Below are positions 32,001 through 40,575 of a DNA stretch of 64,000 nucleotides, piece by piece. Under the pieces are notes generated by a model. That model saw only the letters and a list, made by a program, of their open reading frames with translations, ran no database searches and was not told the origin of the DNA. The translations under genes and the position numbers were made by a program. Origin of the DNA: Terriglobia bacterium (GTDB taxonomy: Bacteria > Acidobacteriota > Terriglobia > JAIQFV01); contig JAIQFY010000025.1 in assembly GCA_020072965.1 (NCBI GenBank), positions 1 to 64,000 of the forward strand, given 5' to 3'. The stretch's first letter is position 1. The number at the start of each line of letters is the position of its first letter.

Positions 32001-32110
32001 AGGACAAGCGGCTGGTCCTCCTAGAGGGAGGTCACGCCCCGGCCAACTATCCGACGGCGATCAAGGAAACGCTCGATTGGTTGGACCGCTATCTCGGTCC
32101 GGTAAAGTAG
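29027..32110 (+). CDS. Ser/Thr protein kinase (PknB-type) fused to a formylglycine-generating-enzyme/SUMF1-like domain and C-terminal alpha/beta hydrolase
   Basis: Kinase motifs LLGAGGMGEVYRGHDSKLGRDVAIK, IIHRDLKPANVKV, DFGLAK, GTPGYMSPEQARG; FGE-like YEITNRQFKQFIDGGGY...YPVNGVSWYEAAAYTEFAGKQLPT...MAGNVKEWCWNETDGRRYIRGGAW; hydrolase nucleophile elbow GVFGLSRGAW. Confidence 0.92.
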   Translation: MKQELWRRAEDLFHAALERSPEARRAFLDEACGEDTELRRQVEMLVSKDEHAGSFLEKPVLSDVTDTVGARGSLVGRQYGSYRILSLLGAGGMGEVYRGHDSKLGRDVAIKTLPAEFARDPERLARFRREAHTLASLNHPNIAAIYGLEESEEVDYLVLELVEGDTPHGPLPLATALDRARQVAEALEAAHEHGIIHRDLKPANVKVTPEGRVKVLDFGLAKAIWGIEAQPYHLSQTAIATGTGSVAGHIVGTPGYMSPEQARGLEVDQRTDIWAFGCLLYELLAGKRAFESETVTDTIAAVLEHEPDWQALPAETPTKVRALLRQCLHKDANLRLGSIRDAQATIEEVQRGRNRWRFSAIARQPRFAIPVAAILVLLGFLGMRLYQRNSRVRWVREQAIPEIARLLDSFQYKAAYRLIRRAEAVLPNDPTLKQIHHDNSFPTSFRTNPTGAEVWVTGYSPEDNDWLRLGTTPFTTNELLLGLYRFRIMKPGFQTILGAGEVRGGTSLEFDLDAEGAIPPEMVRVPGGIVSIPGLDNKKLSAFLIDRYEITNRQFKQFIDGGGYQKRGYWKQDFVQSGRKLSWEEAMQLFRDSTGRPGPSTWELGGYLQGRDDYPVNGVSWYEAAAYTEFAGKQLPTIYHWQQAASPGYYADITELSNFSGAGLARVGSYNGIGAFGALDMAGNVKEWCWNETDGRRYIRGGAWNEPEYMFSELDARLPWDRSAQNGIRCVRYDVREESELQAAVTTPVRDFSKERTVSDEVFRLYRGLYAYDPTDLDSHVDGIDEENSYWKREKVSFAAPYGNERVSGYLYLPKHVPPPYQTIIYAHPGMAFRLPSPQPGEERFFDFVVKSGRAFLLPVLKGQYQRRYAAPPAGPNEIRDRLILESKDFRRSIDYLWSRPDVDPDRLGVFGLSRGAWLLPVLAVAENRLKAAALVSVGLTFDRRLLPEIDPFNFVPRFRVPTLMINGQSDFLFPLETSQRPMFRLLGAPEKDKRLVLLEGGHAPANYPTAIKETLDWLDRYLGPVK

Positions 32111-32139
32111 TGCGACTCTGGAACTGAACAGGCGCGGAA

Positions 32140-32781
32140 TCACTGCTCGAATCCGTATAGCCATGGAAAGGGGAACAGCTTTATTGCGTGCCCGGTTATG
32201 ACCACCGGCACGCTCGTCGGGCCATTGGGAGTGGGTACTGTCACCGACGTAAAAATCTCAAGAAGCTCTTTCCCGTTATTCACAAGCACAAAATCTGCCT
32301 CCACCGTGTTAAGCAAGTTTCCCGACGGGTCGAAGGCTTTGGCCGTTTTTTTGCCCGTGCAGTCAGGATTCACTGTATAGGTTCCCTGGAAAGTGACACG
32401 GCTGACGTTGCCGTTTGTGCTGCGGGTCTGCGTCCCCGAGAAATTGCCCGCGTGGTCGAAGGTGTTTCTATTAACGCTCGCAAAGGGAACCGGGCCGGTC
32501 GGAAGGAATTGCGTTCCCGTCAAGGTGGTTCCCCACGTTCCTGCCACACCGGCGTTTGAGCAAATGTATCTATCTTGCGCCGACGCCACCGACGCCAGGC
32601 TCAACAAGAGCGTGGCGACGAAAAACAGTGTCCATACAATATTGCGCTTCATGGATGTTCTCCTCTCTCTTCTAATTTTGTTGCCTTTTCTATGATCTTC
32701 CTGGGTTCGACGATTGCCTAGGGCCGAAGCCAGAGTGACGGGCATTACTGTGAAGGCCAGAGATCCTAGGAGTTTCGTCAT
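32140..32781 (-). CDS. Hypothetical exported protein
   Basis: Signal peptide in the internal region MKRNIVWTLFFVATLLLSLASVASAQ (likely true start); beta-rich mature region. Confidence 0.6.
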   Translation of the reverse strand: MTKLLGSLAFTVMPVTLASALGNRRTQEDHRKGNKIRRERRTSMKRNIVWTLFFVATLLLSLASVASAQDRYICSNAGVAGTWGTTLTGTQFLPTGPVPFASVNRNTFDHAGNFSGTQTRSTNGNVSRVTFQGTYTVNPDCTGKKTAKAFDPSGNLLNTVEADFVLVNNGKELLEIFTSVTVPTPNGPTSVPVVITGHAIKLFPFPWLYGFEQ

Positions 32782-32867
32782 GGTTGCGCCTTCTCCTACT
32801 CATATTCCGCGAACCGGCGCTGGAATGGTTAACGGGAGGGGCTCAATTGCGATAAGATTGGAGGGAA

Positions 32868-33455
32868 ATGACGGACTGGGGTCAGCATGACATCACCCAA
32901 ATGCTCACTGCCTGGGAGGGCGGCGATACGGACGCGCGGGACCGCCTGATAGATCTGGTGTATCCGGAGTTGCGGCAGATCGCGCGCCAGAACCTCAAAC
33001 GCCGGCGCGCCGGCGAGAGCCTTGAATCCGCCGCACTGGCCAATGAGGCGTATCTCAAGCTGGTTCGCGCCGGGGGAATTCCCTGCGAAAACCGGGCGCA
33101 TTTCCTGGCGCTGTGCGCCCAGATCATGCGGCGCATCCTGGTGGACCACGCACGCCGGCGCGGCTTCGCCAAGCGTGGGGGAACTGCGCTGCGAGTGCCC
33201 CTCGATGAAGTGCTGCTGGTGGCGCAGGGGCGCGGTATTGAGGTGCTCGCCCTGGATGAGGCGCTCGATGCACTCGCCCGATTCGACAGCCGCAAGAGCC
33301 GTGTGGTCGAGCTGCGTTACTTCGGCGGGTTAAATATTGAGGAAACGGCGGAAGTCCTTGGGATCTCGGTGGACACCGTAAAGCGTGACTGGAGGATGGC
33401 CAGGGCATGGCTCATTGCCGAGCTTGCCGGGAAAAAGAACTCCGCCGGATCATAG
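32868..33455 (+). CDS. ECF-subfamily RNA polymerase sigma factor
   Basis: MLTAWEGGDTDARDRLIDLVYPELRQIARQNLKRRRAGESLESAALANEAYLKLV... IMRRILVDHARRRGFAKRGG ...VVELRYFGGLNIEETAEVLGISVDTVKRDWRMARAWL. Confidence 0.92.
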   Translation: MTDWGQHDITQMLTAWEGGDTDARDRLIDLVYPELRQIARQNLKRRRAGESLESAALANEAYLKLVRAGGIPCENRAHFLALCAQIMRRILVDHARRRGFAKRGGTALRVPLDEVLLVAQGRGIEVLALDEALDALARFDSRKSRVVELRYFGGLNIEETAEVLGISVDTVKRDWRMARAWLIAELAGKKNSAGS

Positions 33456-33547
33456 ACGGCGATGCGTGGCATAATGTGCATTGGGGGTCAGACCGGGACG
33501 GATTGACCCCAGGAGTTTCATGGCGAGGCCGGTAGGTGAGGGTTGCT

Positions 33548-36292
33548 TCAATTCCTGCCGGGGGGAAGCTTGCGGCGAAACTCGTCGAAGAAATTGAAGA
33601 TGAAGCTGACCTTATCCACCTTAGGGACATCTCCGGTGTGGGAGGCCTTCAGCACGGCGACGCGCTTGCCATCGGGGTGCAGATCAAAGGCGCGGTAGCC
33701 TAAGCCCAGGCCTAAGAAGCTGGGCCCGACAGCAAACTGGCCGGGTGACCAGAGCCAGGGCTTATCGGCATGGAAGGCGTCGGAGGAGGCGGTATAAGTA
33801 GTCACCATGATCTTGCCGTCCACAGTGCAATAAAAAAGCTCCTTGCCGTTGCGGGACCACTTGGGGAGGCGGCCACCGCCCAGGGAAACTTGCCACCTGC
33901 CCCCGGGGCCAGGGAAAGCCTGGACGTACACTTCGAAATTTCCGGATTCGTTGGACTGATAGGCGAGCCAATGGCCGTCCGGGGAGAATGCAGCGGACCT
34001 TTCTGTGAAGGGAGAGTTCACCAGGGGCTTTGGCTCACCGAGCTTCCAGCCCGCCTTTTCGTTGCCTTCGATGGCCAGTGTCAGGATGTCCCAATTGGTG
34101 TCGGGGTTGAGCTGCTCGAACGCCAAGACGTTGCCGTCGGGGCGCCAGGATTGTGCCAACTGAGCGTTCTTGCTCTCCGTGAGGCGCTGGGCATTTCCAG
34201 CACCATCGGAACGTTTCCACCAGAGGTTATACGTCCCGCCTTTCTGCTCAGAGGAATAAACAATTCTCTGGCTGTCGGGAGTCCAAACCGGACCCAGGTT
34301 TGCTTCACCCGCAAAAGTCAGACGCGTGAGACTGTCGCGTTCCCAGTTGTCCACCCAGATGTCTGATCTCTTGCCGTCGGGGATCTGCAAGGCCAACCGC
34401 TTCCCGTCGGGAGAGAAAGTGGGATTGTGATACTCGGCTGCAGTCTCGCGGAGGGGCATGAATTTACCCTGGCGGTCCATCCAGTAGATTGAGACGTTTT
34501 GGGGGGCACTGCGGCCCGCGAGATACACAAGGTTTCCGGTATCCGAAAATGAGAGCTGTGCCCCGCCATTGCCCGGATTGGTGACCACGCCCTCGAGAAT
34601 CGGCGAGGGCTGGCCGGTGACATCGAGTCGCCTCAGATCAAACGCCACGGAGAACATCGTGCCTTCGTGCATATAGACCAGATGGCCGCTGGGCAGATAG
34701 CGGGCAAAGAAGCCGCCGCGCTGCACCGTCTTTTTCTGGCCGGTGGCTATTGAGACCACGACGATCTCCGCGTCCTCGTAGCTGTCCGAGTAGATGCTGG
34801 ACGTGAACAGCACGGCCTTGCCGCCGGGAAGCACCTGTGGCCAGCGGTGGGTGACTTCGCCCGCTTGCTTATCGAGCGTAGTCACCGGTTTGGGACTGCC
34901 CCCGGCCGAGGAGACTTCGGACAAGGCCGCCAGGAAATTCGGCGTAAACACGATGGTGCCGTTTTCACCCCAGCTTCCGCCGCGGGGGTTCGGAGCATCG
35001 CAGAGCGTGATCGCCGCGCCGCCCTGAACGGAGATCTTCTTGAGCTTGGCGTCGGCGAAGAAACCAAGCCACTGACCATCGGGCGAAAAGAAGGGATCGC
35101 GCCCACTTTCCGTGCCGGAAACCGCGGTGGCCTGCAACTGGTCGAAGAAGCGAATGTAGATGCGCTGCTTTTGATCGGCGCCGCTGGCAACAAAAGCCAG
35201 CCGCGTGCCATCGGGGGAGAAAATTGCAGCAGGCCCCCAGTTGGTGAACAGGGTTGCGTCCGCGCCGATCTCTGCGCTCAGATGCATCGGCTGCGGCAGC
35301 TTCGGCCTGCTCAACACGAAACCGATGGCGAACACGATGGTGGTCACCGTCAAGATCGCTGCCGCGATCTGTGTTAGCCGCTCGCGCACCTTGCGATGCG
35401 GTACCACCGGAGCCGGCCCGCTCGCCTGCGAACCCGCTTCTGCAACCCATTTCAGCTCAAGTAGCAGATCGCGCGCCGACTGCCAGCGGTTCTCGACGTC
35501 ATTTGACAGACACCGGCGAATGGCGCGGTCGAGCGCCGGCGGCGTCATCGGCTGCAGCGTCCTTATTGGCTCCGGGCCCTTTTCCAATGTCGCCGACGCC
35601 GCGCTCGACCGGCTCTTGCCCGGGAACGCTCGCCGCCCGGTCACCATCTCGTAGAGCACCGCGCCAAACGAGAAAATGTCGCTCCGCGAATCGGCTTCTT
35701 TGCCCTCCACCTGTTCGGGCGACATGTACTGAAATGTCCCAACAATCGTGCCTTGCTGCGTCACTGGAGCCGAGGGGGTAGTCGCCGCCGTCAGCATGGC
35801 TCCCCCTTCCGACAGCAACGCCGATTTTGCCAGCCCGAAGTCCAGCAGCTTCGCGCCCGCCGCCGTCAGCATAATGTTGCCGGGTTTCAGGTCGCGGTGC
35901 ACCACGCCGTGGCGATGGGCCTTGTCCAGCGCGTCAGCAATCTGGATCCCGAACTGAAGCACCTGCGCTAACGGCAGTGGCCCCTTCTCCAGCCTCGCCG
36001 CGAGCGTTTCCCCTTCGAGGTACTCCATCACCAGGAAGTCGGTGCGGTCTTGTCGGCCAACGTCGTACAACACGCAGATGTGGGGATGATTCAAGCTTGA
36101 GATGGCTTTCGCTTCGCGTTTGAAGCGCTGCCGGAGCATCGGATCATCGGAGAGCTGTGGGAAAAGAATCTTGATGGCGACAGAGCGGTCCAGCCGCGTG
36201 TCACGGGCGCGATACACTTCTCCCATCCCGCCCGCACCGATCGGCGCGAGGATTTCATAAGGACCCAGTTTTGTGCCATTCGTTAGGGACAT
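33548..36292 (-). CDS. Ser/Thr protein kinase with C-terminal TolB/PD40-like beta-propeller
   Basis: PYEILAPIGAGGMGEVYRARDTRLDRSVAIK, VVHRDLKPGNIML, DFGLAKSALL, TFQYMSPEQVEGKEADSRSDIFSFG; multiple FSPDG...LAF PD40 repeats. Confidence 0.93.
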   Translation of the reverse strand: MSLTNGTKLGPYEILAPIGAGGMGEVYRARDTRLDRSVAIKILFPQLSDDPMLRQRFKREAKAISSLNHPHICVLYDVGRQDRTDFLVMEYLEGETLAARLEKGPLPLAQVLQFGIQIADALDKAHRHGVVHRDLKPGNIMLTAAGAKLLDFGLAKSALLSEGGAMLTAATTPSAPVTQQGTIVGTFQYMSPEQVEGKEADSRSDIFSFGAVLYEMVTGRRAFPGKSRSSAASATLEKGPEPIRTLQPMTPPALDRAIRRCLSNDVENRWQSARDLLLELKWVAEAGSQASGPAPVVPHRKVRERLTQIAAAILTVTTIVFAIGFVLSRPKLPQPMHLSAEIGADATLFTNWGPAAIFSPDGTRLAFVASGADQKQRIYIRFFDQLQATAVSGTESGRDPFFSPDGQWLGFFADAKLKKISVQGGAAITLCDAPNPRGGSWGENGTIVFTPNFLAALSEVSSAGGSPKPVTTLDKQAGEVTHRWPQVLPGGKAVLFTSSIYSDSYEDAEIVVVSIATGQKKTVQRGGFFARYLPSGHLVYMHEGTMFSVAFDLRRLDVTGQPSPILEGVVTNPGNGGAQLSFSDTGNLVYLAGRSAPQNVSIYWMDRQGKFMPLRETAAEYHNPTFSPDGKRLALQIPDGKRSDIWVDNWERDSLTRLTFAGEANLGPVWTPDSQRIVYSSEQKGGTYNLWWKRSDGAGNAQRLTESKNAQLAQSWRPDGNVLAFEQLNPDTNWDILTLAIEGNEKAGWKLGEPKPLVNSPFTERSAAFSPDGHWLAYQSNESGNFEVYVQAFPGPGGRWQVSLGGGRLPKWSRNGKELFYCTVDGKIMVTTYTASSDAFHADKPWLWSPGQFAVGPSFLGLGLGYRAFDLHPDGKRVAVLKASHTGDVPKVDKVSFIFNFFDEFRRKLPPGRN

Positions 36293-36602
36293 TAATAGGA
36301 GGGATTATAGGCCTGTGAGAAGTGACCCGGCAAGATAAACCACTGGGCGGGGTGGCGCACATATGCGCTTGTGACATGTGCGCGGCTTCCTTGAGAACTG
36401 CGGCCCACCCGGGAAATACAATTCACCTCGTTGTTACTGAAACGCCAATGAACCCCGTTAGTCTTCAAATTCATTCCACACGATCCATCGCTAGCAAACT
36501 CGCGTCCCCCAGATGATAAAATCGCCAACTGGACCAGGGCCAGTAATTAGGGACAGCCGCGAATGGCACGGAGTTAAGACCGCTGCTGTGAGAACCAAAT
36601 CT

Positions 36603-36913
36603 ATCCCTGAAAGGGATGTCTATGTCAGCCCAGGGCAACGCCCTGGGTTCGTATCTCTGGGATTGATCAGGAACCCTGAAGGGGTTCCCTAAAAATTGAA
36701 AATACCATTGTACACCGCAAGAGCCATCCCAACGTCCGCCTGAGGGGGATGGCCATGGGTTAGGACATCCCGGATGTGTGTTGACCCTGCTCAGGCGCAG
36801 TCAGCTAGAATGCGACGTCTTATGGAATCCGCCGAGGCGGATTCGGGGAAACCAAACGATTTCAAACCCAGGGCGTTGCCCTGGGCTGATGAATAAATCC
36901 CTTTCAGGGATTG
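36603..36913. repeat. MITE-like element bounded by ~47-bp inverted repeats containing CCCAGGGCRWYGCCCTGGG palindromes
   Basis: atccctgaaagggat...tcagcccagggcaacgccctgggtt at 36603-36649 and its inverted copy aacccagggcgttgccctgggctga...atccctttcagggat at 36866-36913. Confidence 0.8.
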
Positions 36914-37116
36914 GGTTGATGCCGATTGCCCCACCCTGACCTTGGCGCCATTCGGGACAGCCACCCATTTCTGACCTGAAATCGGTGGCCATCCATGATT
37001 CACTCAACGAGTCAGTGGCAGCTTAATTCGACGGGTGGCGCACACATGCGCTCATGGTCCGCCCAGGCGGATGCGGTGTCCTTGGGAACTGCGATTAACC
37101 TGCCATACCTTCGAAT

Positions 37117-37668
37117 TCAATCCACATGATCCATGCGTAGCACGCTTGCGTCTCCCAGATAATAAAATCGCCAACTGGACCAGGGCCAGTCCCCGGGCTC
37201 CTTGACCAGTCTTCGCTTCACGGGATTGGCGTGCATGTAATCGAGTTTCTCCAAACGCTTCTTCTCACTGGAAATATTCATGTCAAAGAAGCGTCGCTGC
37301 CAGACGCGGTATTGAGAGGGTCCGTGGAAGGTAGCAGGCAGCGCAAATCGCGATAGGGTCTTTTGACACCAGGCGAATTGTAGGTTTGCTTTGAGCTGAT
37401 CCAAGACATAGAGGGCGGTCCGCTCCTTGAGGCTTTGCATGATTCTTGAGGGATCGGCTATGAGGAAGGGCCAAATCAACATGTGGAAATGCTCCGGCAT
37501 CAGCACCCAACCGACCAGCTTGAACTCCAGTTCCAAGCTCAGTTCGCGGAGGATGTCGACAAATGCAAACTTGAAGCGGTCAGAATCAAAAGCGCGGGTG
37601 CGACGATAGGTGCTGCAGGTGATGTAGTGAAGATTGCTGTGTTCATAAAAGCGACGGAGTTTGGACAT
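37117..37668 (-). CDS. REP-associated tyrosine transposase (RAYT, Y1_Tnp family), copy 1
   Basis: MSKLRRFYEHSNLHYITCSTYRRTRAF...LVGWVLMPEHFHMLIWP (HUH) ...HANPVKRRLVKEPGDWPWSSWRFYYLGD; flanked by REP-like palindromes. Confidence 0.9.
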   Translation of the reverse strand: MSKLRRFYEHSNLHYITCSTYRRTRAFDSDRFKFAFVDILRELSLELEFKLVGWVLMPEHFHMLIWPFLIADPSRIMQSLKERTALYVLDQLKANLQFAWCQKTLSRFALPATFHGPSQYRVWQRRFFDMNISSEKKRLEKLDYMHANPVKRRLVKEPGDWPWSSWRFYYLGDASVLRMDHVD

Positions 37669-37894
37669 GATGAGCATTCCCGGGGGAAGGGTTTAAGAAA
37701 CAAGGGATTAAAAACACTGGCAGTTGCTGTGTGGTCGCACCGCACCCCCCGATGGATCGGGGTATGCGCCACCCTGGCCATGCCGGTTCGTTGCACCGCA
37801 CACATGCAAAAGGCGCATGTGTGCGCCACCCTGGGGGACATAACACAAAACAAAAAAGCTCAGCTCCGGATGGGGGAGACTGAGCTTTTGATTT

Positions 37895-37947
37895 TGGTTG
37901 CGGGGGCCAGATTTGAACTGGCGATCCCGCCGCGGCGGGATTATGAG
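37895..37947 (-). pseudogene. tRNA-fMet 3'-half remnant (degraded) with adjacent terminator hairpin (about 37847-37890)
   Basis: tggttgcgggggccagatttgaactggcga...attatgag; equivalent to 40531-40575 but with the variable-loop segment replaced by tcccgccgcggcggga. Confidence 0.7.
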
Positions 37948-38814
37948 TTTGCTTGTTTTCGGAAAAATCAATCATTTGGCGGGACGCATAGCCGTGCTAA
38001 GTAGTGCAAAGGAATGGTGGGGAAGTTCTATTGAACCCCAATTGAACCCCCGCTGTTAGTGTAGAAAAGGGGCGGTATTGAGGGCTCAAGACCGGCAAAA
38101 ATCCTTCGAACCTGGGGAGAAATCTTCCAAAGGAGACAAAAAGCCTTTGGGCGATTTTCCCGAAGGTCGGACTCCGCGAGGAGCAGAATTTCTCCAATCT
38201 CCCCAGGAAACCCCATTCACTTCTCTTGCTGAATGATCTCGAAATGCTCGATTCGAAATTTCCGTTCCCGTGGACAATTGAGCACAGTTCACCCACGGCA
38301 TGGTGAACCTCCTCCCTCGGCCCTGAGGACCAGTGTATGGCAGCCACTTGGAATCGTTTGGTCTCCAACCCTGCAAATTGTTCGAAGCCGCCTTGCTGGA
38401 ATTCGAATTACAAATCTAGTTGAATTCAAATTTCAACACGGCGTAAAATTCATTTGTGGCCAGCCGTCCCTGGATCGGCCCCCGATATTGTTCTGATCGG
38501 CTGGGTGGTCAAGGCTTTCGATTCAACGATCCGATTCCCCGAACTGAACGGTAAAGGAGAGGTGCGGAAGCCGAACTCACTTGGGTGGGAGTATTGCGTA
38601 CATATTCTCATTTTGTTGCCACACGGTGGCTTGAATCAAGCAGCGCATCGGCACGGCCCAAAAACTCTTGCGTCATCGGGATGTGACCACGAGTATCCAC
38701 CGAGGCCGACATGCATTTTCTGAATCAGGCTGGCGGAGGAGTTCGTAGCCCGTTCGATGAGTTAAGAAATCTAACGACAGGGTGTTATACAGATCCGCAT
38801 AAGACGCCACCGTT

Positions 38815-38829
38815 CCGCATATTATGCGG
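38815..38829. promoter_or_regulatory. CCGCAT-ATT-ATGCGG palindrome, same motif as in the fic promoter
   Basis: CCGCATATTATGCGG lies 83 bp upstream of ATG 38912; an extra half-site agatccgcat lies at about 38791-38800. Confidence 0.55.
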
Positions 38830-38911
38830 ATCAATCTAATCAATGTCAGGTGCCTCAAACCCGCTCAAGTGCTACACTTCGCAGCGACTGTTCACCGCTG
38901 AAAGGAAATCT

Positions 38912-39457
38912 ATGAGATCGAACCTCTTGTTTACCGGCGTTCAGATTGCGGTACTCCTGTCCGCCAGTGGTTGTGCCAGCGGCCCTGTTGTCACCCGGCC
39001 GGAGGTTCCAGCGAACCTACGCCCTCCAGCCGGACAGGTGGTGTTCCTGGAAGCGTTCGCCACTGGTGTTCAAATCTACGAATGCGCATCCAAGTCCGAT
39101 CAGCCGTCTTCGTATGAGTGGGCCTTCCGTGCGCCCGAAGCAGCACTCGCAGACCGGTCAGGCCGCTCTATTGGCAAGCACTATGCCGGGCCGACATGGG
39201 AGTCCACAGATGGTAGTGCAGTTGTCGGAGAGGTCAAGGCGCGCGACCCAGGGCCGACCCCTTCGGCAATTCCCTGGCTGCTGCTCAGCGCCAAATCAAC
39301 CACTGGCACCGGCGTGCTGAGCAAGACCACGAGCGTTCAGCGCGTCCAGACGGTCGGCGGAGTCGCACCCACAGAGCCGTGTGCCGCCGCAAACGCCGAG
39401 CAGGTGGCACGGGTGCCCTACACCGCCACCTACTATTTCTATCGCGCCGCCCAGTAG
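38912..39457 (+). CDS. DUF3455-like putative lipoprotein
   Basis: Lipobox-like LLSASGCASG; DUF3455-type pattern VFLEAFATGVQIYECASK...YEWAFRAPEAALADRSGRSIGKHYAGPTWESTDGSAVVGEV. Confidence 0.8.
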   Translation: MRSNLLFTGVQIAVLLSASGCASGPVVTRPEVPANLRPPAGQVVFLEAFATGVQIYECASKSDQPSSYEWAFRAPEAALADRSGRSIGKHYAGPTWESTDGSAVVGEVKARDPGPTPSAIPWLLLSAKSTTGTGVLSKTTSVQRVQTVGGVAPTEPCAAANAEQVARVPYTATYYFYRAAQ

Positions 39458-39785
39458 ACAGCCGGTCCGGTCCCCCAGGCCATGGAGGCACCTAGCCCTT
39501 CCATCGAGCGGACCCTCTCCGGCCTGCGGCCTCCGCGGGCCGCTCATGCCAGACGTTAGGCTTACTGAAAGGCAAGGGCTTCAGTCGTGGACCAAGGCGA
39601 AGTCGGGTTCGATTTTCGACCGCCACTATTTGGGGTATACGACTCTGTTGTTACCTATGGGTTCGCGGGGTGGCGCACACATGCGCTTGTGGCATGTGTG
39701 TGGTGTCCTTGGGAACTGCGATTCCCCTGAGAAGGACGACCTCTTTGTTACTCATATGCCAAAGGATCCCGCCGCGACTTCCGAT

Positions 39786-40337
39786 TCATTCCACATGATC
39801 CATCGGTAACAGGCTGGTGTCTCCCAAGTAATAAAATCGCCAGCTGGACCAGGGCCAGTCCCCAGGGTCCTTGACCAGCCTTCGCTTCACGGGATTGGCG
39901 TGCATGTAATCGAGTTTTTCAAGGCGCTTTTTCTCACTGTAGATATTCATGTCAAAGAAGCGCCGCTGCCAGACGCGGTACTGAGAGGGTCCGTGGAAAG
40001 TGAGAGGCAGCGTAAATCGCGATAGGGTTTTTTGACACCAGGCGAATTGCGGGTTTTCTTTGAGCTGATCTAAGACAAAGAGGGCGGTTCGCTCTTTGAA
40101 ACTTTGCATGATTCTTGAAGGATCGGCTACGAGGGAGGGCCAAATCAACATGTGGAAATGTTCCGGCATCAGCACATAACCGACCAGCTTGAACTCCAGT
40201 TCCGACCGCAATTCCCGGAGCGTGTCGACAAATGCAATCTTGAAGCGCTCAGAATTAAATGCGCGAATGCGCCGATAGGTGCTGCAGGTGATGTAGTGAA
40301 GATTATTCCCCTCATAACAACGGCGAAGTTTGGGCAT
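39786..40337 (-). CDS. REP-associated tyrosine transposase (RAYT), copy 2
   Basis: MPKLRRCYEGNNLHYITCSTYRRIRAF...PEHFHMLIWPSLVADPSRIMQSFKERTALFVLDQLKENPQFAWCQKTLSRF; close paralogue of 37117-37668. Confidence 0.9.
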   Translation of the reverse strand: MPKLRRCYEGNNLHYITCSTYRRIRAFNSERFKIAFVDTLRELRSELEFKLVGYVLMPEHFHMLIWPSLVADPSRIMQSFKERTALFVLDQLKENPQFAWCQKTLSRFTLPLTFHGPSQYRVWQRRFFDMNIYSEKKRLEKLDYMHANPVKRRLVKDPGDWPWSSWRFYYLGDTSLLPMDHVE

Positions 40338-40486
40338 AGAGTTTCTCAACGGGGGAATGATTGAAAGAGAGAAAGGGGACAGGGTCGGACGCTTCAATTC
40401 ACAATAGTTCGAGGGCTGCAGTTGTTCCATCGCACACATGCAAAGAACGCATGTGTGCGCCACCCTAGTGAGACGTAACACAAAAC

Positions 40487-40527
40487 AAAAAAGCTCAGGT
40501 TCCGATGGGGGAAACTGAGCTTTTGAT
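40487..40527 (-). terminator. Intrinsic terminator-like hairpin downstream (on minus strand) of the displaced tRNA 3' half
   Basis: aaaaagctcag-gttccgatgggggaaa-ctgagctttt stem-loop with flanking A/T run. Confidence 0.7.
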
Positions 40528-40530
40528 TTT

Positions 40531-40575
40531 GGTTGCGGGGGCCAGATTTGAACTGGCGACCTTCGGGTTATGAGT
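40531..40575 (-). pseudogene. Displaced tRNA-fMet 3' half (putative distal att site of the island)
   Basis: Reverse complement CTCATAACCCGAAGGTCGCCAGTTCAAATCTGGCCCCCGCAACCA = anticodon loop (CAT), T-arm and acceptor 3' strand of initiator tRNA. Confidence 0.85.

Noticed and set aside
37000-38200. Second complete genomic island at 37.95-40.5 kb
   Set aside because: No integrase or cargo typical of an island is found there; the block also duplicates RAYT, so segmental duplication is equally likely. Reported only as an ambiguous scar.
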